DNA of 12,960 nt. Source: JAXHTH01 sp034211115 (lineage in GTDB: Bacteria; Planctomycetota; Phycisphaerae; Phycisphaerales; SM1A02). How positions within the stretch are numbered: the stretch's first letter is position 1; the number at the start of each line of letters is the position of its first letter. Below the pieces are notes generated by a model. The model ran no database searches. It was not told where the DNA came from and worked only from the letters and a program-made list of their open reading frames with translations. The stretch spans positions 1-12,960 of the forward strand of contig JAXHTH010000041.1 of assembly GCA_034211115.1 (NCBI GenBank), given 5' to 3'. Position numbers and translations under genes: made by a program. Shown here in pieces: positions 5,601 through 12,960 of this stretch.

Positions 5601-8600
5601 TCAGTCGGCCGTCGTCAGCTCGCGGAACGTGGCCGCGACGGGCGGATCACCGCCCCGCTCGACCGCCCGCAGCTTCTGCCGCGTGCGCTCGAGCACGACG
5701 CCGTAGTCTCGATGATACATCGCCTGCGGGTCCCGGACGAGCAGTCCCCACACGCGGGTCTGCTGGACGAGGTAAAGGCGGGTGAGCTGCTCGCGTCGCT
5801 GGGGATCGTCGAGGATGTCGACGACGCGGTTCCAGGCCTCGACCGCGTCATCGGCATGGCCCTGCCGCCAGAGGGCGTCGCCGAGGTGGTCGAACAGTTC
5901 CGCGGTGGGCTCCTCGGCGAGCTCGACGGCCCGCCGGAGGAGGCTGACCGCCCCGGCCGCCTCGTCCTCATCGTCGAACCGCTCCTGCTTGTAGCGGAGC
6001 CAGGCGACGGTATCGAGGACGCTGGCGTCGTCGGGAACGAGTTGGCCGGCCCGCTCGATCCAGTCGATGGTCTCGGGGTCCCGGTGGCCGTCGACGAGGC
6101 GCTGATAGCCGAGGTTGTTCATGGCCATCCCGTTGGCGGGATCAAGGCGGATCGCCTCGCGGAGGAGGATCTCGCCCCCGGCGCGATCGCCCACGAGCGT
6201 GTAGAGATTGCCCGCCTGCATGAGGGCGTCGGAGAGGGAGTCGACCCCGCCGAGGCCGGGCACGGCGCCGAGCAGGCCGCGGCTCTCCAGCTCGATGAGC
6301 AGGTCGATGGATCGGCTCGCCGCGTTCGGCGAGGCGGCATCGGCGATGAGGATCATCGACGCGAGCAGGGCCGCGGCCGGCGGCTCCAGCTCGCCGGCGT
6401 GCTCGAGCCGTATTCGCAGCGCCCGGCCCGCCGCCGCCGGCGCGCCGGCATCGATCAGTTCCTGGGCCGGGTTCTGCCAGGCGACCGCCCCCTGCGGGGA
6501 GAGATCATCGGCCCCGCGTGCGTCCGTCGCCGCCTGAAGCGCCAGGGCGTCGAACCGCCCGTTCACCTCCCCCAGGCGCGCCAGGGCCCGCAGGGCGAGG
6601 CCGTAGAGGCGCAGCGGCACATGCTCGAAATGCGCCACCGCCGTCTCGACCAGCGTCAACGTCAGCGTCTCGCGCCCTTCGCCCAGCGCGTCGAGGCTGC
6701 TGCACAACCCGACGGCGCCGGTGAAGTGACGCAGTGAAGCGAGTTGCGGATGATCGGTGATCCACCGGAGCCGATCGGCGGCCTGTTCATGCCGTTCCGC
6801 GCGGGCGTAGATGAGCGCCATCTCGAGGGCGCGCCGGGTGCCCGGCGGCCGGTTCCCGAGCCGGCGCTCGCCCATCGCCACCAGCCGCTCGTGCTCGCCG
6901 GTGAAACGGTGGACGAGTTCGAGCAGTCGCAAGGCGGCGGGATCGTCGCCAACTTCCGCCAGTCGGTCTTCGAGCACCCGGCGCGCCTCGTCGGCCCGCT
7001 CGCGTGCGAGCAGGAAGCGGACAAGTTGTTCGAGGAGGGCCGGATCACCGGGGCGCCCGTCCAGCCGCCCGCGCAGCCACCGCTCGGCTTCGTCCAGTCG
7101 ATCGACCTGTCGCCAGGCGACGACGGCGAGGCTGAGGTTGTCGAAATCGTTGCGCCCGTCCTCGAAGAGCTTGAGCGCCCGCGTCAGCGCCAGCTCGGAC
7201 CGCCCCTGCTGAAGATCGTCCTGAATCATCAGCCGGGCATAGAAGCGGCTGTCGGGATTGGCTTCGCGGAGCCGGGCCGCGGTCGCCCGGAACCGATCGG
7301 GATCGGACAGCGGTCCGTTCGCCCCATAGAACTCGAGCAGCAGTTCATAGGGCTCGTCGCGCATCGGCGCGAGGGCCCGCGCTTCGTCGGCGAGTTCGGC
7401 GGCTCGGCGGAGGATGTTCTGGCGATCCTCGTTGACGGGCATGCCCTTCGCCCGCTCGGCCTCGACCCGCGCCAGCTTCAGGAGCGGGTCGACGCGAGCC
7501 GCTTCCCCGCCCGTCTCCGAAGCGCGGGCGAGCGCCTGCTGCGCGGCCGCCAGCGCCTCGTCGAATCGCTCGGTCTCGCGCAGCGCCTCGGCGCGGACGA
7601 GAAAGGACCAGACGTCGGCCAGATCATCGGCCTCCGCCAGCGCGGCATCGAGCAGGGCCGGTTCGTCCAGCGCCCCGGCAAGCCGGATTCGCAGCCGGCG
7701 CAGGCCGTCATCATCGGGCCAGCGCTCCAGGCCGCGCCGACAGCACTTCCAGGCTTCGCCCTGCGCCCAGAGGCGCACCAGGACGCGGGCGCGGAGCCGG
7801 GCATACTCCGGAACGGGAGGATCGACGATCCCCTCGATCGCACGGAAGGGATCGGCGAGGGCGCGCATGAGGCGGTCGATGTACGCCTCGGCGAGCTCCG
7901 GCGCCGCATCCAGCAGCGAGGCGGCGAGCTCGATCGCCCCGGCCGGCTCGCCCTGCCCCAGCCAGATGAGCACCTGCTCGACGACGGGCAGGTCGCGCGG
8001 CCGGCGGGCGACGAATCGGCGAAGCAGCGCCAGACCCTCCGGCGGGGGAAGCACCATCGCCGCCGCCCGCGCCAGACCGGCATCGTCGGGATACTCGTTC
8101 TGCAGATCGAGCAGCGCCTCGATGAACGCCTCGGCGTCGCCGGCATGCTCGGTGACGTAACGGCACAGTCGAACGTCGTTTTCACTCACCGACGGTGCGT
8201 CGGCCTGGAGGGCCTCGAACAGGACCCGCTGGGCGGCGAACGGCCGACCCGCCCGCAGATCGGCGTAGATCACCCGAGGGCGGAGGGAGTCGGGGTTTAC
8301 CTCGCCGGTCTCCGCGGCGCGCTTGTAGGCCGCCAGCGCTTCGGCATACTCGCCCAGGCGGCAGTGCGTATCACCGAGCGCGCGCCGGATCTCCCCCTCC
8401 TGCCGCCGCATGGCGAGAATGCGCGCGCGGTGATACGTGGGAACGTCCAGAGGCGGGGGCTCGTCCACGATCGGCCGCGCCGCCTCGATCGACGCGCGAT
8501 CGTAGCCCAGGCGCTGAAGCGCCACATGCAGGGTGAAGTCGACGATGTAGTCGGCCGCGGCGTCGTGCGTGAACGACCGCCCGGCGGCGCGCGGGCCGGC

Positions 8601-9233
8601 GAGCAGGGTCGCGGCCCGCCGGAAGTCACCCCGGCTGGCCGCGGCGAGGGCGAGCGTGAACACCGCCTCCGAATCCATCGGGGCCAGCTCGAGGATCTTC
8701 CCGAACAGGTCGGCGGCCCGGGAGGTGTTCCGCTGGGCGGCGTAGCTGCGGGCCAGCTCGCGGAGGATCGCCGTGCTCGAAGGATCCAGTTCCCGGGCCT
8801 GCTCGAGCTCGAAGGCGGCGGTGAGATGATCCCCGTTCATCGCCGCCTCGCGACCCTTGAGGTAGTGGCGGATCGCCTTGTCGATCTCCCCCGCCTCCGG
8901 CGGCGGGGGCGGTGACTGCTCCGGCTCCGGCGCGGCGTTGGCGGCCGCGAGTTCCTTCAGCGCCGCCTCGAGCGACATCCCCGCCTTCGCATCGTCCGGA
9001 TCGCGCCGCTTCAGCACGACCGCCTCGACGCCCGGGGGAGTCGGGATCGGAGCGGCGGCGACCGCACGGGGCGGCCTCGACGCCTCGGCCTCCGCCAGCC
9101 GGGCCAGATCCCGGGCGGCAGCGAGGGAGCGATCGCGGCGAAGACGCCCCCCGGCCTTGCCTCCGTCCGCGGCGCACCCGCAGAGAACAAGCATCGCGGC
9201 CAGCGCCGGGAGCAGCAGGGATCGGCACAGCAT
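5601..9233 (-). CDS. Large TPR-repeat lipoprotein, 1210 aa
   Basis: The product begins with a lipoprotein signal (MLCRSLLLPALAAMLVLCGC, lipobox LCGC, Cys20), so it should be anchored in a membrane facing away from the cytoplasm. A Pro/Ala-rich linker with five consecutive Pro (about 60-115) follows. TPR-type helical pairs start at about 118 (YLKGREAAMNGDHLTAAFEL, then LRELARSYAAQRNTSRAADL and LALAAASRGDFRRAATLL) and helical-repeat sequence continues throughout. The best-formed C-terminal repeats lie at about 1020-1160 (NNLGYQRLVDG, LDTVAWLRYKQERF, LGDALWRQGHADDAVEAWNRV). TPR arrays are scaffolds for protein contacts; no catalytic domain is visible. ATG 9231-9233 is chosen because GGAGGAG lies 7 nt upstream and the signal peptide starts there. 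The open frame beyond it to 9638 is Arg-rich, lacks coding character and overlaps the upstream gene. Partner and function unknown. Confidence 0.88.
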   Translation of the reverse strand: MLCRSLLLPALAAMLVLCGCAADGGKAGGRLRRDRSLAAARDLARLAEAEASRPPRAVAAAPIPTPPGVEAVVLKRRDPDDAKAGMSLEAALKELAAANAAPEPEQSPPPPPEAGEIDKAIRHYLKGREAAMNGDHLTAAFELEQARELDPSSTAILRELARSYAAQRNTSRAADLFGKILELAPMDSEAVFTLALAAASRGDFRRAATLLAGPRAAGRSFTHDAAADYIVDFTLHVALQRLGYDRASIEAARPIVDEPPPLDVPTYHRARILAMRRQEGEIRRALGDTHCRLGEYAEALAAYKRAAETGEVNPDSLRPRVIYADLRAGRPFAAQRVLFEALQADAPSVSENDVRLCRYVTEHAGDAEAFIEALLDLQNEYPDDAGLARAAAMVLPPPEGLALLRRFVARRPRDLPVVEQVLIWLGQGEPAGAIELAASLLDAAPELAEAYIDRLMRALADPFRAIEGIVDPPVPEYARLRARVLVRLWAQGEAWKCCRRGLERWPDDDGLRRLRIRLAGALDEPALLDAALAEADDLADVWSFLVRAEALRETERFDEALAAAQQALARASETGGEAARVDPLLKLARVEAERAKGMPVNEDRQNILRRAAELADEARALAPMRDEPYELLLEFYGANGPLSDPDRFRATAARLREANPDSRFYARLMIQDDLQQGRSELALTRALKLFEDGRNDFDNLSLAVVAWRQVDRLDEAERWLRGRLDGRPGDPALLEQLVRFLLARERADEARRVLEDRLAEVGDDPAALRLLELVHRFTGEHERLVAMGERRLGNRPPGTRRALEMALIYARAERHEQAADRLRWITDHPQLASLRHFTGAVGLCSSLDALGEGRETLTLTLVETAVAHFEHVPLRLYGLALRALARLGEVNGRFDALALQAATDARGADDLSPQGAVAWQNPAQELIDAGAPAAAGRALRIRLEHAGELEPPAAALLASMILIADAASPNAASRSIDLLIELESRGLLGAVPGLGGVDSLSDALMQAGNLYTLVGDRAGGEILLREAIRLDPANGMAMNNLGYQRLVDGHRDPETIDWIERAGQLVPDDASVLDTVAWLRYKQERFDDEDEAAGAVSLLRRAVELAEEPTAELFDHLGDALWRQGHADDAVEAWNRVVDILDDPQRREQLTRLYLVQQTRVWGLLVRDPQAMYHRDYGVVLERTRQKLRAVERGGDPPVAATFRELTTAD

Positions 9234-9240
9234 GACAGGA

Positions 9241-9247
9241 CTCCTCC
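9241..9247 (-). promoter_or_regulatory. Strong Shine-Dalgarno fixing the 9233 start
   Basis: GGAGGAG on the minus strand is 7 nt before the ATG at 9231-9233. It settles the start of the TPR lipoprotein against upstream in-frame alternatives. Confidence 0.75.
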
Positions 9248-9343
9248 GGCCGCGGCCGCCGGACGATCGAGGCCGGGCGCGCGGCGGGCGTGCCCGGGCC
9301 GGGAAGACGGAGGGAACGGGGTTTCGCGTCCGGGGCGGCCGGC

Positions 9344-10060
9344 TCACGTCGCCGAGTCCGCGGCCCCGGCGTGGGCGGAGGGATCGGCGCCGCGGCGCGT
9401 GCGGCCCGTCCTCGCCGAGGGCGCCTTCTTCCGCCGCGACCGCCCGGCGGTCCTGCCTCCCGACCGATCGACCCAGGCCTGGAGGTCGAAATGCCGCTGC
9501 CGCCCGTCGCGCGCCTTGATCTGACGGCTCAGCCAGCTCGAGACCTCGCCGACGGCGGCGCTCTCGTCCACGGCGTCGGCGGCGATGAGCTGCCGGCGCA
9601 GAAGCTCGTCGACGGGAATCGTGTGCACCTCGAAACACAGCAGCATCACCCGGCCGGCGATGTAGGGCACCATCCCCTCCAGCGACTCGAGGTATCGCTT
9701 GACGTCACGCTTGGTCGCGGCCTGCAGCGGCTGGAGGGTCACCTCGTGTTCGCGCAGGAAGATGTTGCGGAGGATGGCCCGAAGCCGCTCGCTCCGCTCG
9801 TCGGCGAGGGGATAGCGGGCCCCGAGATACCCCGCCGTTTCGTGCGGCATGCACACCCTCAGCTCGTTGAAATCGGTGAGGGACTCGAAGAGGCGTTCGT
9901 AGGCCGCCAGCGCCTTGTCCGTGGTCGATTCCCACATCAGGCAGGAGAGGACGAGCACCCCGACGGGATCGTCTTCGTCGGCGAAGTCCGGCGGCTCGCC
10001 CGCCGGAAGCGTCTTCAGCAGCTCGTTGAGGTTCTTCGCGCACGCGCTGGCGTTCTTCAC
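9344..10060 (-). CDS. Divergent HhH-GPD / endonuclease III-like protein
   Basis: The 238-residue product resembles the endonuclease III superfamily of DNA glycosylases. Matches are DPVGVLVLSCLMWESTTDKA (31-50, compare the DP...LvavilSqqTtDk block), the helix-hairpin-helix region YLESLEGMVPYIAGRVMLL (123-141) and the strand with the general-base Asp, TIPVDELLRRQL (148-158, Asp151). Important departures: the Lys of the HhH (GVGRKTA in EndoIII) is missing, the HhH glycines are only partly kept, and there are no four C-terminal cysteines for a 4Fe-4S cluster. Residues 199-238 form a basic, low-complexity tail (GRSRRKK...RTGRTRR) that could bind nucleic acid. The start is GTG, overlapping the rbfA stop as GTGA, with AGAGGAA about 8 nt upstream, so translation is probably coupled to rbfA. 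It may be a monofunctional glycosylase or a non-catalytic relative. Confidence 0.6.
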   Translation of the reverse strand: MKNASACAKNLNELLKTLPAGEPPDFADEDDPVGVLVLSCLMWESTTDKALAAYERLFESLTDFNELRVCMPHETAGYLGARYPLADERSERLRAILRNIFLREHEVTLQPLQAATKRDVKRYLESLEGMVPYIAGRVMLLCFEVHTIPVDELLRRQLIAADAVDESAAVGEVSSWLSRQIKARDGRQRHFDLQAWVDRSGGRTAGRSRRKKAPSARTGRTRRGADPSAHAGAADSAT

Positions 10061-10452
10061 GATTCGGCTTCCTCTTCGGGGAGATGCTCATCAGGTCGGC
10101 GGCGCCGCTCGTCGGCCTCGACCGCCTTGTTGATCGCGGCGATCACCCGCGCTTCCTTCTTCAGCGATTCATCGAGCTTGAACGAGAGGCGCGGCACGCG
10201 GCGCATCCGCACGGACCGGCCGACCTCGGTGCGGATGTGCCGCGCCGCGTGGCGCAGGCCGTGCAGCGTCAGCTCCGCCCGCTCGGCGGGCATCACCGAC
10301 ACCGAGACCGTCGCGTCGGCGAGATCCTGACTCACCTGCACGCCGGTCACGGAGATCAACCCCTGCACGCGGGGATCGTTCAGCCCGCGGGTGATCACCT
10401 GCTGGACGGCGCGGTGGAGGACGGAGGCGACTTGTTCGGTATGCAGGCTCAT
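10057..10452 (-). CDS. rbfA: 30S ribosome-binding factor A
   Basis: RbfA is a small KH-like protein that binds the immature 30S subunit and helps the 5' end of 16S rRNA mature. The 131-residue product shows the family pattern: an N-terminal helix (RAVQQVI), NDPRVQGLISVTGVQVSQDL (25-44), the ADATVSVSVM strand, the long helix with HGLRHAARHIRTEVG (64-78) and RMRRVPRLSFKLDESL (82-97). The tail (ADERRRRPDEHLPEEEAES) is charged and probably disordered. I chose ATG 10450-10452, where MSLHTEQVASVL begins in family register; a TTG at 10501-10503 is in frame but has no better signal. No clear Shine-Dalgarno precedes it. It follows infB by 78 nt, the common bacterial order. The next gene overlaps its stop by 4 nt. 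Confidence 0.93.
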   Translation of the reverse strand: MSLHTEQVASVLHRAVQQVITRGLNDPRVQGLISVTGVQVSQDLADATVSVSVMPAERAELTLHGLRHAARHIRTEVGRSVRMRRVPRLSFKLDESLKKEARVIAAINKAVEADERRRRPDEHLPEEEAES

Positions 10453-10530
10453 GAGGGGCGGCACCGGAACGCGCCGGACACGGCCCGGCGCCCGGTGGAG
10501 CAAAGCCGCCCGCGGCGCCGGCTGAGGGGC

Positions 10531-12960
10531 CTAAAGCGTGCGGCGCACCTCCCGCGTCTTGTAACACTCCAGCACGTCTCCGGCGCGGATGTCGTCGTAG
10601 CCCTCGATCCGCATGCCGCATTCCTGGCCGGCGTGAACCTCCCGCACGTCGTCCTTGAAGCGCTTGAGCTGTTCGAGGCGGCGATCCTTCTCGATCACGA
10701 TGTCCTCGCGGGTCACGCGGATGCGGGCGTGCCGCTCGATCACGCCGTCCGTCACGTAGCAGCCGGCGATCATTCCCACGCGGGAGATGCGGAACACGTC
10801 GCGGACCTCGGCGTGGCCGAGCACCTCGAGCTTCAGCTCCGGCTCGAGCAGGCCCTCGGCGGCCTTGCGCACGTCGTCGGTGAGATCGTAGATGACCTCG
10901 TAGAAGCGGATATCGACGCCGCGGGCCTCGGCCGCCTTCCGCGCCGCGGCGGGGGCGGTGACGTTGAAGGCGACGATGATCGCCCCCGAGGCCTCCGCGA
11001 GCACGATGTCCGACTCGTTCACTCCGCCCACCGCGGCGTGCTTGACGGACACCGTCACCTCGTCGGAGCCGATCTTGCTCAGCGTCGAGCGCAGCGTCTC
11101 CAGCGACCCCTGCACGTCGGCCTTGACGATCAGCGGCAGCTCCTTGCGCGCGCTCTCGGCGAGCTTGTCGAAGATGTTGTCGAGGGTAACGCGTTCGCGG
11201 GCCAGGTCGCGCTCGCGCTCCTCGGCCTTGCGCTCTTCGGCGGCGGCTTCCGCCTCGCGGATGTTCCTCACCACGTAGAACTTGTCGCCGGCGTCGGGGA
11301 CCTGGTTGAGGCCGCTGACGGCGACGGGCGTCGAGGGACCGGCCTGATCGACCCGCTCGCCCCGGTCGTTGACGATGTCGCGGACGCGGCCGTACCCGCG
11401 CCCGGCGGCGATGAAATCGCCCTGTCGAAGCTGGCCCTGCTGGACGAGGATGCGGGCCACCGGGCCGCGGCCTTCCTCCATCTGCGCCTCGATGACGGTT
11501 CCCTCGGCCGGGCCGTCGAAGTCGGCCCTCAGCTCCAGCAGCTCGGCCTGGTAGTCGAGCATCTCCAGCAGCTCGAGGATGCCCTCGCTCTTGACGGCGC
11601 TGGTGCGGACGATCTCGGTCGACCCACCCCAGTCGACGGGGTTCAGCTCGTGCTCGGCAAGCTGGCCGAGGATGCGCTGGATGTTGGAGTCGGTGGCCTC
11701 GGGCTTGTCCATCTTGTTGAGGGCGACCACGATGGGCACCCCCGCCGCCCGCGCGTGATTGATCGACTCGACCGTCTGGGGCATCACGCCGTCGTCGGCG
11801 GCGACGACGAGCACGATCAGATCCGTCACCTGCGCGCCGCGGGAGCGCATCTCGGTGAACGCCTCGTGGCCGGGCGTGTCGATGAAGGTGATCGTTCGCT
11901 CGTTCTCGCCCACGCGGACGGGGACGCGGAAGGCGCTGGTGGCCTGGGTGATGCCGCCGGCCTCGCCCTCGGCCACGTTCGTCTTGCGGATCTTGTCCAG
12001 CAGCGAGGTTTTGCCGTGATCGACGTGACCGAGGATGGTGACGACAGGCGATCGTGGCCGCTCGTCGAGCATGTCCCGCTCCTTGAATTGCTCGACAATC
12101 TGCTCCTCGGCGGACTTCTGCTCGACGACCTGCAGCTCGATGTCATATTCGAGCATGATCTCGGCGGCCTTCTCGGAGGGGAGGACGGCGTTGGCGCTGG
12201 TGATGAGCTCGCCCCCCTTCACCAACTGGCGGATGATGTCGTTGACCTTCACTCCACTGGCGGCGGAGAGGCTCTTAATGGTGATCGGCTCCTCGATTCT
12301 GACGCGGCCGCCGGCCTCGGCGGCGCTCTGGGCGCGCTGCCCGGCGGGCGCGCCGCGCTTCTGGTTGTCGCGGCGGACGGCGCGAAGGAAGCCGGCGGAG
12401 CGGTTCAGCCGCCGCTCACGCTCCAGCAGATCCTGCTCGCGCCAGTTGAAGGCGCGGGTGCCCTCGCCGGTTCCGCCCCGGCTGCCGCGGCCGCTGTCGG
12501 GTCGGGCGGAGGCGCTGCGTCGCTTGTTTCGGCGCGAGGCGGCGCCGCGCCCGCCGCGCATGGGCGGCCCGGGCAGGGGCACCTCGCCGGGCGCCATCGG
12601 CTCGCCGCCGCGCCCGCCGCGACCCTCGCCGCGCCCGCCGCGACGGGCCTGGGGCGGGGGCACCGCCTCCGGCGATTCGACGCGAATCACCTTCGGACCG
12701 GCGAGCTTGGTCGCCGTGGGCTGCTCGAGCCTGGGACCGGCCGGGGCGACCACCTCCGGTCGCGGAGGCACGTTCATCACGGGCTTGGGGCGATGCGCGT
12801 CGTCCGAGGGCTCCGCTTCCGTCTCGGGGGCCGAGGCGGCCACGCGCGGCGCCTCCTCCTCCTCGGGCGCCTCCGCAGCGGGGGGCGCCTCTTCGAGAGG
12901 CGCCTCGACCGGCGGAGCCGTGTCGGGGGGCGTCTCCGCGACGGGCGCCGCCTCCGGCGG
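10531..12960 (-). CDS. infB: Translation initiation factor IF-2, N-terminus off the right edge
   Basis: IF2 is the GTPase that brings initiator tRNA to the 30S and promotes subunit joining. 809 codons are visible and the frame is open to the right edge, so the start is outside the window. In order: an acidic Pro/Ala/Glu-rich segment at the edge, an Arg/Gly-rich disordered stretch (RRGGRGEGRGGRGG, around 12600-12660), one IF2_N domain (ITIKSLSAASGVKVNDIIRQL, around 12145-12297), then the G domain with GHVDHGKT (12007-12030), GGITQ, DTPGH (11866-11880) and NKMD (11707-11718). The G5 motif reads SAV rather than the usual SAK. Beta-barrel domains and the C-terminal tRNA-binding domain (ending KTREVRRTL) follow, complete to the TAG at 10531-10533. 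A GTG at 12841-12843 is internal, not the start. rbfA follows downstream. Confidence 0.97.
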   Translation of the reverse strand, partial: PPEAAPVAETPPDTAPPVEAPLEEAPPAAEAPEEEEAPRVAASAPETEAEPSDDAHRPKPVMNVPPRPEVVAPAGPRLEQPTATKLAGPKVIRVESPEAVPPPQARRGGRGEGRGGRGGEPMAPGEVPLPGPPMRGGRGAASRRNKRRSASARPDSGRGSRGGTGEGTRAFNWREQDLLERERRLNRSAGFLRAVRRDNQKRGAPAGQRAQSAAEAGGRVRIEEPITIKSLSAASGVKVNDIIRQLVKGGELITSANAVLPSEKAAEIMLEYDIELQVVEQKSAEEQIVEQFKERDMLDERPRSPVVTILGHVDHGKTSLLDKIRKTNVAEGEAGGITQATSAFRVPVRVGENERTITFIDTPGHEAFTEMRSRGAQVTDLIVLVVAADDGVMPQTVESINHARAAGVPIVVALNKMDKPEATDSNIQRILGQLAEHELNPVDWGGSTEIVRTSAVKSEGILELLEMLDYQAELLELRADFDGPAEGTVIEAQMEEGRGPVARILVQQGQLRQGDFIAAGRGYGRVRDIVNDRGERVDQAGPSTPVAVSGLNQVPDAGDKFYVVRNIREAEAAAEERKAEERERDLARERVTLDNIFDKLAESARKELPLIVKADVQGSLETLRSTLSKIGSDEVTVSVKHAAVGGVNESDIVLAEASGAIIVAFNVTAPAAARKAAEARGVDIRFYEVIYDLTDDVRKAAEGLLEPELKLEVLGHAEVRDVFRISRVGMIAGCYVTDGVIERHARIRVTREDIVIEKDRRLEQLKRFKDDVREVHAGQECGMRIEGYDDIRAGDVLECYKTREVRRTL

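Noticed and set aside
6744..8915. Very long plus-strand open frame (over 700 codons) antisense to the TPR gene
   Set aside because: Its translation is Arg/Gly/Leu-rich without any domain, it has no ribosome-binding site, and the minus-strand frame shows a signal peptide, TPR helices and proper starts. Long antisense frames are expected at this GC content.
9246..9300. GC-rich palindromes and a hairpin (9271-9278 with 9292-9300) between the glycosylase-like and TPR genes
   Set aside because: Pairing is strong only because the region is almost entirely G and C; there is no T-tract, conserved motif or riboswitch-like pattern.
9234..9638. N-terminal extension of the TPR protein
   Set aside because: The extension is Arg/Ala/Pro-rich, overlaps the glycosylase-like gene, and would bury the lipoprotein signal that starts at 9233 behind a strong Shine-Dalgarno.
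12841..12843. GTG as the start of infB
   Set aside because: The frame stays open to the right edge in the same acidic Pro/Ala/Glu-rich composition typical of IF2 N-termini, and no ribosome-binding site precedes this GTG.

Overview
This is a GC-rich bacterial window (GC-biased third codon positions, long spurious antisense frames) made of housekeeping translation genes mixed with envelope lipoproteins. The combination of large TPR lipoproteins, a cytidylate-kinase-like protein and an infB-rbfA cluster that continues into a DNA-glycosylase-like gene suggests a planctomycete, perhaps of the Phycisphaerae. That placement is an inference from gene content and style and is only moderately secure.

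Layout. Bases 1-507 hold no confident gene: a promoter candidate for the first plus-strand gene and a doubtful small minus-strand ORF. Two plus-strand genes follow: a cytidylate-kinase-like protein (508-1212) and a small lipoprotein (1252-1653). Everything to the right is on the minus strand. In transcription order it reads: infB (runs off the right edge), rbfA, a divergent HhH-GPD/endonuclease III-like gene overlapping rbfA by 4 nt, a 1210-residue TPR lipoprotein, yebC, a 370-bp repeat island, acylphosphatase, a second lipoprotein, and a prolyl-tRNA synthetase-like gene that ends face to face with the plus-strand lipoprotein.

How the genes fit together. IF2 and RbfA are a classic translation-initiation/30S-maturation pair. 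YebC is a translation-associated factor. The ProRS-like protein belongs to the same functional sphere, but its synthetic site is strongly altered while its editing domain looks intact. The lipoproteins (1252, 3540, 5601) point to envelope functions that cannot be named from sequence.

Most notable. (1) The gap between yebC and acyP is filled almost exactly by an island of degenerate 8-nt-period repeats arranged as a large imperfect inverted repeat, starting at the acyP start codon and ending just before the yebC stop. (2) The ProRS-like protein has lost the TxE loop, the SHEF motif and the motif 3 glycines, but keeps the editing lysine. (3) The HhH-GPD-like protein lacks the catalytic lysine and the Fe-S cysteines. 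(4) Two minus-strand genes have promoter-like boxes placed so that their mRNAs could be leaderless. I see no CRISPR array, phage, transposase, rRNA or tRNA gene.
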